Shown here piece after piece: positions 18,140 through 26,335 of a stretch of DNA of 52,756 nucleotides (its first letter is position 1; each line of letters opens with the position of its first letter). Source of the DNA: Xanthomonas bromi (GTDB taxonomy: Bacteria; Pseudomonadota; Gammaproteobacteria; Xanthomonadales; Xanthomonadaceae); NCBI RefSeq assembly GCF_900092025.1, contig NZ_FLTX01000044.1, forward strand, positions 1 through 52,756, in the 5' to 3' direction. The position numbers were made by a program, and so were the translations under genes. The notes below the pieces were generated by a model. It saw only the letters and a list, made by a program, of their open reading frames with translations, was not told the origin of the DNA and made no database searches.

Positions 18140-18308
18140 TCATTCACCTGGATGCCAACCCCGGCATCCGATCGTTCGCGATTGCGCTGACCCCAGCAGA
18201 TGCCATGCATCCGCCTCGTGGGAGAGGTCAGGCCCGCGCGTCGCGAACTGTGTGCTCTCTCATTACCCTTACGATCCATGGCCGGTGCCATGGACCGATC
18301 AAACGTGT

Positions 18309-18351
18309 GCGGCGATGGCGAAGGTGGGAGGGGGGCCTCCGCCATCGCCGC
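18309..18351 (-). terminator. glnA transcription terminator/attenuating hairpin
   Basis: Perfect 12-bp arms GCGGCGATGGCG / CGCCATCGCCGC around a G-rich loop, starting 9 bp after the glnA stop. On the minus strand ACACGTTTGA follows, a weak U-tract, so partial read-through into glnK-amtB is possible. Confidence 0.65.
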
Positions 18352-18359
18352 GGTGGAAC

Positions 18360-19769
18360 TCAGTTGCCGTAGTACAGCTGGTACTCCAACGGGTGGGTGG
18401 CAGCACGGAACTTGGTGACTTCCTGCATCTTCAGCGCGATATAGCCGTCGATGAAGTCGTCGCTCATCACGCCGCCGGCCTTGAGGAACTCGCGGTCCTT
18501 GTCCAGCGCTTCCAGGGCCTGGTCCAGGCTGGAGCAGACCTGCGGAATCAGCTTCTCTTCTTCCGGCGGCAGGTCGTACAGGTCCTTGTCGCTCGGTGCG
18601 CCCGGGTCGATCTGGTTCTTGATGCCGTCCAGGCCGGCCATCATCAGCGCGGTGAAGGTCAGGTAGCCGGACTGCAACGGATCAGGGAAGCGCATTTCGA
18701 TGCGGCGCGCCTTCGGGTTGGTGACCCACGGAATGCGGCACGACGCCGAGCGGTTACGCGCCGAATAGGCCAGCATCACCGGCGCTTCGAAGCCCGGGAC
18801 TAGGCGCTTGTAGCTGTTGGTGCCGGAGTTGGAGAACGCGTTGATGGCGCGGGCATGCTTGAAGATGCCGCCGATGTACCACAGCGCCATCTGCGACAGG
18901 CCGCCGTAGCCGTCGCCGGTGAACAGGTTGACGCCGCCCTTGGCCAGCGACTGGTGCACATGCATGCCCGAGCCGTTGTCGCCCACGATGGGCTTGGGCA
19001 TGAAGGTGGCGGTCTTGCCGTTGCGGTAGGCGACGTTCTTGATGATGTACTTCATCGTCAGCAGTTCGTCGGCCTTTTGCACCAGCGAGCTGAACTTGGT
19101 GCCGATCTCGCACTGACCAGCGGTAGCCACTTCGTGGTGGTGCACTTCGGTTTCGATACCGACCTGTTCCAGGGTCTTGATCATTTCCGCGCGCAGGTCG
19201 TGCAGGGTGTCGGTCGGCGGAACCGGGAAGTAGCCGCCCTTCACGCCCGGACGGTAGCCGCTGTTGCCGCCGTCGTATTTTTCACCGGTGTTCCAGGCCG
19301 CTTCTTCCGAGCCCACCTGGAAGAAGGTATGGCCCATGTCGTTGGCAAAGCGCACCGAATCGAAGATGAAGAATTCCGGTTCCGGGCCGAAGAACGCCTG
19401 GTCGGCGGTGCCGGACGACTTCAGATAGGCCTCGGCGCGCTTGGCGATGCCGCGCGGATCGCGCTCATAGCTCTGCATGGTGGCCGGGTCGAGGATGTCG
19501 CAGGTCAGCACGATGGTCGGATCGGCGAAGAACGGATCCAGATAGGCGGTGCCTGCGTCCGGCAGCAGCACCATGTCCGACTCGTTGATGCCCTTCCAAC
19601 CCGCGATCGAACTGCCGTCGAACATCTTGCCTTCTTCGAACAGCGCCGGCTCGATGATATTGGCCGGAAAGGTGATGTGCTGCTGTACACCACGCATATC
19701 GACGAAGCGCAGGTCGACGAACTCGACCTTGTTGTCCTTGATCAGCTTTTCAACATTTTCCACGGACAT
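18360..19769 (-). CDS. glnA: type I glutamine synthetase
   Basis: 469 residues from ATG 19769, the standard length for the dodecameric enzyme that makes glutamine from glutamate and ammonium with ATP. Signatures are [28 protein letters not shown] and the C-terminal DLYDLP, the tyrosine of which is the adenylylation site in beta-type enzymes. The upstream in-frame extension to 19838 is rejected because it overlaps the mapped promoter. A sigma-54 promoter (19817-19832) and two NtrC boxes (19895-19945) precede it. Confidence 0.97.
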   Translation of the reverse strand: MSVENVEKLIKDNKVEFVDLRFVDMRGVQQHITFPANIIEPALFEEGKMFDGSSIAGWKGINESDMVLLPDAGTAYLDPFFADPTIVLTCDILDPATMQSYERDPRGIAKRAEAYLKSSGTADQAFFGPEPEFFIFDSVRFANDMGHTFFQVGSEEAAWNTGEKYDGGNSGYRPGVKGGYFPVPPTDTLHDLRAEMIKTLEQVGIETEVHHHEVATAGQCEIGTKFSSLVQKADELLTMKYIIKNVAYRNGKTATFMPKPIVGDNGSGMHVHQSLAKGGVNLFTGDGYGGLSQMALWYIGGIFKHARAINAFSNSGTNSYKRLVPGFEAPVMLAYSARNRSASCRIPWVTNPKARRIEMRFPDPLQSGYLTFTALMMAGLDGIKNQIDPGAPSDKDLYDLPPEEEKLIPQVCSSLDQALEALDKDREFLKAGGVMSDDFIDGYIALKMQEVTKFRAATHPLEYQLYYGN

Positions 19770-19816
19770 CGGGAGAAACCTCAGGCAGGAGTTAAGTGGC
19801 TCGTGGGCAGCAATAC

Positions 19817-19832
19817 AGCAGGGACCGTGCCA
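19817..19832 (-). promoter_or_regulatory. sigma-54 promoter of glnA
   Basis: On the minus strand TGGCAC-GGTCC-CTGCT. The invariant GG (-24) and GC (-12) are separated by exactly 10 bp, and the match to TGGCAC-N5-TTGCW is near-perfect. Predicted start of transcription is about 19806, giving a 37-nt leader to the glnA ATG. Confidence 0.85.
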
Positions 19833-19894
19833 AGCCATCCAGATTCACAAGCCCTTGATTTTGCTTGCATCGCTCGCGTCCGCTAAAGTCGTCT

Positions 19895-19911
19895 AGCACC
19901 ATTAGCGTGCA
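19895..19911. promoter_or_regulatory. NtrC enhancer box (promoter-proximal)
   Basis: AGCACC-ATTAG-CGTGCA, two mismatches from TGCACC-N5-GGTGCA. Its centre at 19903 lies about 97 bp upstream of the predicted glnA start site. Confidence 0.75.
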
Positions 19912-19924
19912 AACCGCTGGATGC

Positions 19925-19945
19925 AACGCACCCATATGGTGCGTT
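19925..19945. promoter_or_regulatory. NtrC enhancer box (promoter-distal)
   Basis: AACGCACC-CATAT-GGTGCGTT, a perfect 8-bp-arm palindrome around the NtrC core GCACC-N5-GGTGC. Its centre (19935) is 32 bp from the proximal box, three helical turns, the same spacing as the two strong NtrC sites of E. coli glnAp2. It lies only 46 bp from the uppP start, so it may also affect that gene. Confidence 0.82.
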
Positions 19946-19990
19946 CCGCAATGCATTATCCTGGCGCCTCCCCCACCGCGCTCCAGTCCG

Positions 19991-20794
19991 ATGTCCGATC
20001 TGATTTCCGCCCTGCTGTTGGGCATTCTCGAAGGCCTCACCGAATTCCTGCCGATCTCCAGCACCGGCCACCTGCTGATCGCCGAGCACATGCCATGGCT
20101 CGGACGCCGTTCTGACTTCTTCAATATCGTCATCCAGGCCGGCGCGATCCTGGCCATCTGCCTGGCGCTGCGGCAGCGGTTGTGGACCCTGGCCACCGGC
20201 CTGGGCGAACGCGACAACCGCGACTACGTGTTCAAGGTCAGCGTGGCCTTCCTGGTTACCGCCGTCGTCGGGCTGATCGTGCGCAAGGCCGGCTGGCAAT
20301 TGCCCGAAACCCTCCAGCCCGTCGCCTGGGCGCTGCTGATCGGCGGCGTCTGGATGCTGGTGGCCGAGCACTTCGCCGGCAAGCTGCCCGAGCGCGATGT
20401 GGTGACCTGGAAGGTGGCCATCGCGGTGGGCCTGGCGCAGGTCGTGGCCGGCGTGTTCCCCGGCACCTCGCGCTCGGCATCGACGATCTTCATCGCCATG
20501 TTGCTGGGCCTGAGCAAGCGCTCGGCCGCCGCGGATTTCGTGTTCATGGTCGGCATTCCGACCATGTTTGCGGCCAGTGGTTACGCGCTGCTGGAAATGT
20601 ACAAGCAAGGCGGCTTCGGCAACGAAAACTGGGCCGATGTGGCGGTAGCCTTCGTGGCGGCGACCGTTACCGGCTTTGTGGTGGTGAAGTGGCTGCTGGG
20701 CTACATCAAGAAGCACCGTTTCACGGTGTTTGCGGTGTACCGCATCGCGCTCGGCGCGGCCTTGCTGCTGTGGCTGCCGGCTGCTGCAGGCTGA
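19991..20794 (+). CDS. uppP: undecaprenyl-diphosphate phosphatase
   Basis: 267 residues from ATG 19991. Integral inner-membrane enzyme that dephosphorylates undecaprenyl pyrophosphate to recycle the carrier lipid for peptidoglycan and surface glycans; also called BacA. Both family signatures are present: EGLTEFLPISSTGHLLI (about 14-30) and the second motif with the PGTSRS block (about 157-162), in about eight hydrophobic segments. It is divergent from glnA, with the NtrC boxes between them. Confidence 0.95.
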   Translation: MSDLISALLLGILEGLTEFLPISSTGHLLIAEHMPWLGRRSDFFNIVIQAGAILAICLALRQRLWTLATGLGERDNRDYVFKVSVAFLVTAVVGLIVRKAGWQLPETLQPVAWALLIGGVWMLVAEHFAGKLPERDVVTWKVAIAVGLAQVVAGVFPGTSRSASTIFIAMLLGLSKRSAAADFVFMVGIPTMFAASGYALLEMYKQGGFGNENWADVAVAFVAATVTGFVVVKWLLGYIKKHRFTVFAVYRIALGAALLLWLPAAAG

Positions 20795-20813
20795 CGCGCC
20801 ACGGCAACCGCCG

Positions 20814-20848
20814 GGCCTGCAGGTCGCGATGACGGCGACCTGCAGGCC
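20814..20848 (+). terminator. hairpin after uppP
   Basis: Perfect 14-bp arms GGCCTGCAGGTCGC / GCGACCTGCAGGCC with a 7-nt loop, 19 bp after the uppP stop. No U-tract follows, so intrinsic termination is uncertain. Confidence 0.55.
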
Positions 20849-20931
20849 AGGCGTCCACGGCGTGATGCCGGTCGTTGCCCCGGGCGCCTGCTGGCGGTAT
20901 CACTGACGCATCGGATCACCGGGAGCTGCGC

Positions 20932-21750
20932 ATGCGTGCCGTGTTCTTCGCCCCTGCACTGCTGGCGGCGGGCGTGACGGCCTGCGGATCGGGCGCGTCG
21001 CCGGACCTGCCCGGCACCAACCACGCGCCGGCCCAGGCGCCTGTGATGGCGGCCCCTGAGACTGACAATGCCCCGTTGCGCAGCGCCCTGCGCGCACAGC
21101 ACTGGCACTTGCAGCAGGCCAGCGACGCGCACCGCACTGTCTTGCGCAGCCTGTTCGTCGACGGCCTGCCGCCAGTGCAACTGGACTTCAACGATCAGCG
21201 CCTTCAGATCAGTCAGACCTGCAACGCGTTGGGCGCCACTTACAGTGTGGCGCAGACGCAATTGCAGATTGGCCGGGTGGTCTCCAGCAAACGGATGTGC
21301 GCCGACGCACGCCGGATGGCGCAGGAGCGCGCCGCCAGCGACCTGCTCTCCGGCCGCTTCGCAATGGTGATGGACAACGCCGCGGCCGCGCCCCGGCTGA
21401 TCCTGACCCGCAGCGATGGCACCCGGCTGCTCTTCCACGGCATCCCCACTGCTTACACCCGCCATGGCGGGCCGGGGCAGACGCTGCTGATCGAAGTGGC
21501 CGCAGACACCGTGCCCTGCGTCGCCGATCCGGCGCGTCGCTGCCTGCAATTGCGCGCGCACGACCCGGACGCGCCGGCCAGCGCGCAGACCGCAACGCCA
21601 TGGCAGCCATACGACGGCACGATCGAGGGTTTCGACCACGAAGAGGGCATCCGCACCCTGCTGCGCGTGACCCGCTACCCGGCCGGCACGGATCCAGACG
21701 CCAAGCAGGTGGTGTACGTGCTCGACCAGATGATCGAAGCCGGCAGCTAG
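20932..21750 (+). CDS. META plus DUF4377 domain lipoprotein
   Basis: 272 residues from ATG 20932, with GGGAG 7 bp upstream. A signal with lipobox-like VTAC (Cys about 18) precedes a short Pro-rich linker. Residues about 40-145 resemble the META/HslJ domain (HWHLQQA, CNALGATYSVAQTQLQIG, and a helix with the conserved Cys in KRMCADARRMAQE). The C-terminal part (about 190-272) matches the DUF4377 pattern (LLIEVAADTVPCV, YDGTIEGFDHEEGIRTLLRV, YVLDQMIEA). HslJ-like proteins are envelope stress-related; precise function unknown. Confidence 0.82.
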   Translation: MRAVFFAPALLAAGVTACGSGASPDLPGTNHAPAQAPVMAAPETDNAPLRSALRAQHWHLQQASDAHRTVLRSLFVDGLPPVQLDFNDQRLQISQTCNALGATYSVAQTQLQIGRVVSSKRMCADARRMAQERAASDLLSGRFAMVMDNAAAAPRLILTRSDGTRLLFHGIPTAYTRHGGPGQTLLIEVAADTVPCVADPARRCLQLRAHDPDAPASAQTATPWQPYDGTIEGFDHEEGIRTLLRVTRYPAGTDPDAKQVVYVLDQMIEAGS

Positions 21751-21799
21751 ACCAGCCCCAGCCGCAGCTTGGACCTGACAGCGACGCCGCCGCTCCGGG

Positions 21800-22810
21800 T
21801 CAGAATCGGATGAGGACTTTACCCACGTGTTCCGCCTTGGCGAAGTAGTCGAAGGCCTGGGGCGCTTCATCGAACCGGTAGGTCCGGCTCTGCAGGGTCT
21901 TGATGCGGTGCTGCGCGATCGCCCGCAGTAGGTCCACGAACATCGCCCGGCTTCCATTGGCGATACCGCGAATGGTCACGTTCTTGCGGATCAACGACAC
22001 ATAATCGGGAATCGGCGAAGAGGCTCCGGGGGTGACGCCGATCACCACGATGATCGCGTTGGCCGCCGCTGCCTTGATCGAGTGTCCCAAGGTGTCCTGC
22101 CCGCCCGTCTCGATGATGACGTCCGCGCCGCCGCCGGACAGCTGCAGCACTGCGTCGGCCCAGTCGGGATGGGCGCGATAGTTGACGGTGATGTCGGCGC
22201 CCATGCGGCGTGCGAGCGCAAGCTTTTCGTCGCTGGAGGAGGTGATGGCGACGCGGGCGCCGTGGCGCTTGGCGAGTTCGAGCGCGGCCATCGAGACGCC
22301 ACCGGTTCCCAGACAGAGCACCAGGTCGCCGGCCTTGATCCTGGCGACTTCCACCAAGGCGTGCCAGGCGGTGACCGCGGCCGATGCCAGCGCAGCGACA
22401 TCCTCGTCGTCCAACGACGCGGGCACCTTGATCAGCGCAGATGCAGGCAGCGACACCTTCTCCGCCAGCCAGCCATCGTGGGTCACGCCCAGATCGTGAG
22501 CGAACATCTCGGCGCGGAACCTGCCGTCCAGCCAGGTGGGGAAGTGCCCGCAGACGACACGGTCGCCCAGCGCGACCTCGCTGACGCCTGCGCCGACGGA
22601 GGTCACGATGCCCACCCCTTCGGCAACGGGAACGCGCGTCTGGGCAAGCTTGCCGGCGTAGGTGCCTTTGAGAATTTGGAGGTCGCGGTTGATCAGGCCG
22701 ACCAGTCGCGGAGCGACGATGACCTGCCCCGGTCCTGCAACCGGCTCGGGCATCTCGGCCGCGACCAGACTCTGCAGGCCGGTCTGATTGCCGATCTGGA
22801 ATGCTTTCAT
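21800..22810 (-). CDS. zinc-independent MDR-family NAD(P)-dependent dehydrogenase/quinone reductase
   Basis: 336 residues. Medium-chain dehydrogenase fold: GroES-like N-terminal domain, then a cofactor domain with LCLGTGGVSMAALELAKRHGA (about 164-184), ITSSSDEKLALARRMGAD and IIETGGQDTLGHSIKAA. The Cys/His residues of the catalytic zinc site of classical alcohol dehydrogenases are not visible, so it probably belongs with the quinone oxidoreductase-like members. Substrate unknown. Its promoter region contains copy B of the MITE-like repeat, which ends 16 bp from the start codon. Confidence 0.82.
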   Translation of the reverse strand: MKAFQIGNQTGLQSLVAAEMPEPVAGPGQVIVAPRLVGLINRDLQILKGTYAGKLAQTRVPVAEGVGIVTSVGAGVSEVALGDRVVCGHFPTWLDGRFRAEMFAHDLGVTHDGWLAEKVSLPASALIKVPASLDDEDVAALASAAVTAWHALVEVARIKAGDLVLCLGTGGVSMAALELAKRHGARVAITSSSDEKLALARRMGADITVNYRAHPDWADAVLQLSGGGADVIIETGGQDTLGHSIKAAAANAIIVVIGVTPGASSPIPDYVSLIRKNVTIRGIANGSRAMFVDLLRAIAQHRIKTLQSRTYRFDEAPQAFDYFAKAEHVGKVLIRF

Positions 22811-22825
22811 GGGGGATTGCCTGTA

Positions 22826-22974
22826 CTAAGAGCAGCTAACAAAACTACTGCGCGGCCGCCAGGCGGGCGCGGCCGGTGCTCGGAATCCTCATGTACCACT
22901 CGTACACTCCGGTTCCTCCGCGCCGTCCGCACCCACCTGACCACCGCTCGCTACGTTCTGTTAGCCGCTCTAAG
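22826..22974. repeat. MITE-like imperfect palindromic repeat, copy B
   Basis: About 149 bp with ~20-bp imperfect inverted ends. The core is CTAACAAAAC (22836-22845) and GTTCTGTTAG (22955-22964), flanked outward by CTAAGAGCAG and CCGCTCTAAG. The centre carries TGTAC-N5-GTACA. It matches copy A (3410-3549) in inverted orientation. It sits between the MDR dehydrogenase start and the YbhB-like gene. Confidence 0.8.
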
Positions 22975-23037
22975 ACGCCGGCCGAACGTGGCTGGCGTCG
23001 TGGGGGATGGAGCAATCGATGCCACCGTCGTGATCGC

Positions 23038-23649
23038 TCAGCGCAGCGCCGGATTCAACGTATAGGTGCCATGCAACGCCGCTTCCGACAGCACATGGCC
23101 CTGGATCGCCGACAGCACATCGGCGGCGGTGAAGCTGTCGGGCAGGCTGAGCTTGGCCACGTCCAGCGCGAACACCCGGAAGAAATAGCGGTGCATGCGC
23201 AGGTCGTTGAACGGCGGGTACGGGCCGTCGTAGCCGTGGTAGTCGCCGGCCATGTCGGCATTGCCGGCGAACCACTGGGTGTAGGAATTCAGGCCCTGCC
23301 GGGCACCGGTCGGGCCGGGCGGTTGCTGCTTGCCCTTGACCACGAAACCGTCGCTGCAGCTGCCTGCGGCAATCTCATGCACATCGGCGGGGATATCGGC
23401 CATCGCCCAATGCACGAAGTCGGTGCGTGGCTGCTCCACCGGAATCTGCAGATCGTCGCGGCCGACGGTATCGGGCACGGTCGGTACGTCCGGGTCCAGG
23501 CACAGCAGCGCGAACGACTGCGTCGCTGCCGGCACCTCGCTCCAGGCCAGGTGCGGGTTGCGGTTGGGCGCAAAGCCGTCCGGCGTACCGGCGGCAAATT
23601 CCACTGCGATGGGCTTGCCGTTTTCGATGCTGTTGCTGGTCAGACGCAT
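23038..23649 (-). CDS. YbhB/YbcL-family (Raf kinase inhibitor-like/PEBP) protein
   Basis: 203 residues from ATG 23649, preceded by GGAG at 7 bp. PEBP-fold features are NPHLAWSEVPAATQSFALLCLDPD, TDFVHWAMADIP, GYDGPYPPFND and HRYFFRVFALDV. The bacterial family is somewhat longer here because of inserts. No signal peptide is seen. The biochemical role of bacterial PEBPs is not settled; the fold binds anionic ligands. Confidence 0.88.
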   Translation of the reverse strand: MRLTSNSIENGKPIAVEFAAGTPDGFAPNRNPHLAWSEVPAATQSFALLCLDPDVPTVPDTVGRDDLQIPVEQPRTDFVHWAMADIPADVHEIAAGSCSDGFVVKGKQQPPGPTGARQGLNSYTQWFAGNADMAGDYHGYDGPYPPFNDLRMHRYFFRVFALDVAKLSLPDSFTAADVLSAIQGHVLSEAALHGTYTLNPALR

Positions 23650-23846
23650 GGAGAGTCTCCGAGGGAAGCGATACGGACCAGGGTGCCTGGGTCCGTGCCG
23701 CAGCGGAAGACGTCGCCATGGAACCTTCTGATGCGCTCGACCGGGTTTACCGCTGCCCGCCGCGCGCTGCACCTGCGCGCAATGCACTAGCGCCAGGCTG
23801 CGGCCACGCCCAGGCGGCGCGCGAGCGCGACCGTTCTGATCGCGGC

Positions 23847-25919
23847 TCAGTCCTGCGGGTAGCCGAAGCGCACGGCGATCGGCGTGAGCCGATCGAACTG
23901 CGCGCCGAGCACGCCGCGATAACTGCGCCAGCGGCCCGAGGCCAGCCGCGCCGGGCCACGCGGCTCGACCAGCGGGAAGCTGAGCCCGAACGCGTGTTCC
24001 AGCGCAGTCGAAATGCCCTGCGGGTCGCTCTCGATCCCGTCCAGCCGGATGATGCGGTGCGGGTACAGATCGCGTTCGTGCAACACGGCCAGTTGTTCCA
24101 GCGCGATCAGCAGCCAATCGGTGGCCTGCTGTGGCGATTGCAGTGCCAGCGGCGCGGACGCACCGGCGGAGAGCCAGTCCAGCAGCATGTCGCGCGGGTC
24201 GCGCAGCGCGATCGCCAGACGGCCCTCGGGCAGGTGCGGGCGCAGCGCAGTCAACAGGCTGTTGTCCCACCACAGCAGCCAGTCGATGACGTTGCCATCG
24301 TCGATGCCGCGGCGCGGCAGTTGCGCCTTCCATCCTTCCACCAGCGCGGTCGGTGCCAGTTCGCCGGAGGCCAGCTGTTCGAGCGTGCGATAGCTCTGCA
24401 GCGCGTCCGACGGCGGCGTGGTGCCATAACGGTCGCCGCGCACCAACGGGGTAGCCGCGTCCATCACCGCGATCAGGCGTTCGACATGCGAGCCGGGCGT
24501 GCCCCACACGAACAGCGGGCGCGCGGTGACGGTGTCGGGAATGGCCCCCAGCGCCGGCCACTGCACCGGCGGCTTGGCGGCCTGCGGCGGCAACGGCAGG
24601 CGGTGCTGGGCCTGTTCGCGGTGGAATTGCATCCAGGTGCCCACGGCGGCATCGGGCTGGCCGGCGCGGTCCTGCACATTGCCCAGCCACGGCCGCAGCA
24701 CGGTCTGCTGCGGCGCCGGCAGCGAGTCGATCAACGCTTCGACACAGGCGATCGCCGCCGGTGGGTCGCGCTCCAGCAGCGCTTCGACAATGCGCTGCTC
24801 GCCGCTGATGCGGCCCGGCTCCACCGCCACGATCTGGCGCGCCACCATCTCCGCTTGGTCGGCATGGCCCTGCATGTCGTGCACGCGCATCAGCGCTTCC
24901 AGCGCCGGCAGGTGTTCGGGCATGGCCAGCAGCCAGCGTTCGATCACTGCCTGCGCCTGTGGCCCGCCGACCGGCTCCACCGCCAGGCGCGCCAGCCACA
25001 GGTCGTGCGCAGTGGCCGAGGTGGCCAGCGCGGCATCCAGGGTGTCGCGCGCATCGTCCACCGCGCCCAGCCGCTCCCAGGCGGTGAGCAACGCATGCAA
25101 GGTGCGGCGGTCGGCCGGCCAATGCGCCAGCGCCAGGCGCAGATGCGCGGCGGCCTGATCGGGCCGGCCGGCCTGCAGCTCCATCTCGCCGGCCAGCCGG
25201 CGCATGGCCGGCAGATCGCCACCGGGCTGGTCGAGTACGCCCTGCATCGCTGCCAGCGCATCGTCCAGACGGCCCTGGCGCTGGGCCAGCTGGGCAATGA
25301 AGGCGCGCAGCGCGGTGCCGGGCGGATTGAGTTCGATCACGCGCTCGAAGGCGCGTTCGGCAAACGCAAAATGCTCTTTCTGCAGATAGGCAAAGCCCAG
25401 CGAGAACAGCACGCGGGCATCGTCGGGCAGTTGCTCGGCGGCACGGGTCAGCAGCGACAGGGCGCGGTCGCTCTGGCCGCGGCGCAGCTCCACCACCCCA
25501 TCGACCGCCAGCAATTGCGGATGTTCCGGCGCCAGCCGCGCGGCGGTGCGGCTAAGCCGCTCGGCCTCGTCCAGATCGCCACGTGCCACCGCCAGATGCG
25601 CCTGCATCACGTAGGCGTTGAACTGGTTCGGATCCAGCGCGGTAGTGCGCGACAGCGCCGCATCGGCGGCAGACAGATCGCGTGTGGCCAGCAACGCGCC
25701 GGCGCGCAGCAGATGCAGGTCGGCATCTTCGGGCGTCAGCATCAGCGCGGTGTCGATGCTGTCCAGCGCCAGCGCCGGCTGCCCTTGCTGCTGCAGCGCA
25801 ACCGCCAGCCAGCGGTGCGCGGCGGCGTTGTCGGGCGCGGTGGTTGCCCACTCGCGGGCCAGCGCCACCGCATCGTCGGCCGCATTGCGGCGCAGGGCTT
25901 GAAGAATGGCGTCTTGCAT
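23847..25919 (-). CDS. TPR-repeat protein with C-terminal sulfotransferase-like domain
   Basis: 690 residues from ATG 25919. Residues 1-430 are consecutive TPR units (e.g. AAHRWLAVALQQQGQPALAL, ARVLFSLGFAYLQKEHFAFAERAFERVIELNP). About residues 465-690 resemble a PAPS-dependent sulfotransferase. The 3'-phosphate-binding segment IALRDPRDMLLDWL (about 565-580) is recognisable, but the 5'-phosphosulfate loop, normally near PRSGTT, reads WGTPGSHVERL, so the usual Arg-Ser-Gly-Thr is missing. No signal or membrane segment. The target and even catalytic activity are open. There is no rax-type neighbour, so this is not the RaxST tyrosine sulfotransferase. Confidence 0.82.
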   Translation of the reverse strand: MQDAILQALRRNAADDAVALAREWATTAPDNAAAHRWLAVALQQQGQPALALDSIDTALMLTPEDADLHLLRAGALLATRDLSAADAALSRTTALDPNQFNAYVMQAHLAVARGDLDEAERLSRTAARLAPEHPQLLAVDGVVELRRGQSDRALSLLTRAAEQLPDDARVLFSLGFAYLQKEHFAFAERAFERVIELNPPGTALRAFIAQLAQRQGRLDDALAAMQGVLDQPGGDLPAMRRLAGEMELQAGRPDQAAAHLRLALAHWPADRRTLHALLTAWERLGAVDDARDTLDAALATSATAHDLWLARLAVEPVGGPQAQAVIERWLLAMPEHLPALEALMRVHDMQGHADQAEMVARQIVAVEPGRISGEQRIVEALLERDPPAAIACVEALIDSLPAPQQTVLRPWLGNVQDRAGQPDAAVGTWMQFHREQAQHRLPLPPQAAKPPVQWPALGAIPDTVTARPLFVWGTPGSHVERLIAVMDAATPLVRGDRYGTTPPSDALQSYRTLEQLASGELAPTALVEGWKAQLPRRGIDDGNVIDWLLWWDNSLLTALRPHLPEGRLAIALRDPRDMLLDWLSAGASAPLALQSPQQATDWLLIALEQLAVLHERDLYPHRIIRLDGIESDPQGISTALEHAFGLSFPLVEPRGPARLASGRWRSYRGVLGAQFDRLTPIAVRFGYPQD

Positions 25920-26047
25920 GGCGGCGCTGGGTCCCGGACAAACGCCTATTGTAACGATGCGCGGTGCGGCGGCTCGCTGTGCGACGGACACTGGCGTCTA
26001 TGGCTAGGCCGGCATCTTGGGCAAGGCGTGCGTCATCGCCCTTGAAC

Positions 26048-26335
26048 TCAAATCGACCGATCGCGCCGGTGAGGCGTTTGAACGCTTGCCGACTTTCGAC
26101 GCAGTACGCTCGTGCCATAGGCCACGCAGAGCGCCCCAAACACCAACTGGCCCATGTGCCGGAGCGCAGCTTCGATGCCGACGGAAACCGATCCTGCGCG
26201 TGGGCGGAACAGGATATCCCCGGTCTTCAGATAGGTGTAGAAGCTGATCGCGCTGAAGTAGAAAATCACGCAACCGACAACCACCGCTAAAACGGCGACG
26301 ACTGCATCTATATACGGATGTCGTCTCAGCATCAT
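26048..26335 (-). CDS. small two-helix membrane protein
   Basis: 95 residues; ATG 26335 or the next codon 26332. Hydrophobic segments at about 10-33 (IDAVVAVLAVVVGCVIFYF) and 60-78, with a basic C-terminal tail. The start overlaps the stop of the upstream hydrolase gene (ATGATG over TGA), which supports a real, translationally coupled gene. G+C is slightly lower than neighbours. Family not recognised. Confidence 0.62.
   Translation of the reverse strand: MMLRRHPYIDAVVAVLAVVVGCVIFYFSAISFYTYLKTGDILFRPRAGSVSVGIEAALRHMGQLVFGALCVAYGTSVLRRKSASVQTPHRRDRSI

Noticed and set aside
18201..18216. Possible sigma-54 promoter for glnK (minus strand AGGCGGATGCATGGCA)
   Set aside because: GG and GC are correctly spaced, but the -24 and -12 boxes match poorly outside the invariant bases and no NtrC box is nearby. 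glnK may be read through from glnA.
23847..25919. TPR-sulfotransferase considered as RaxST
   Set aside because: RaxST is a smaller single-domain enzyme linked to raxA and raxB; none is present and the PAPS loop differs.
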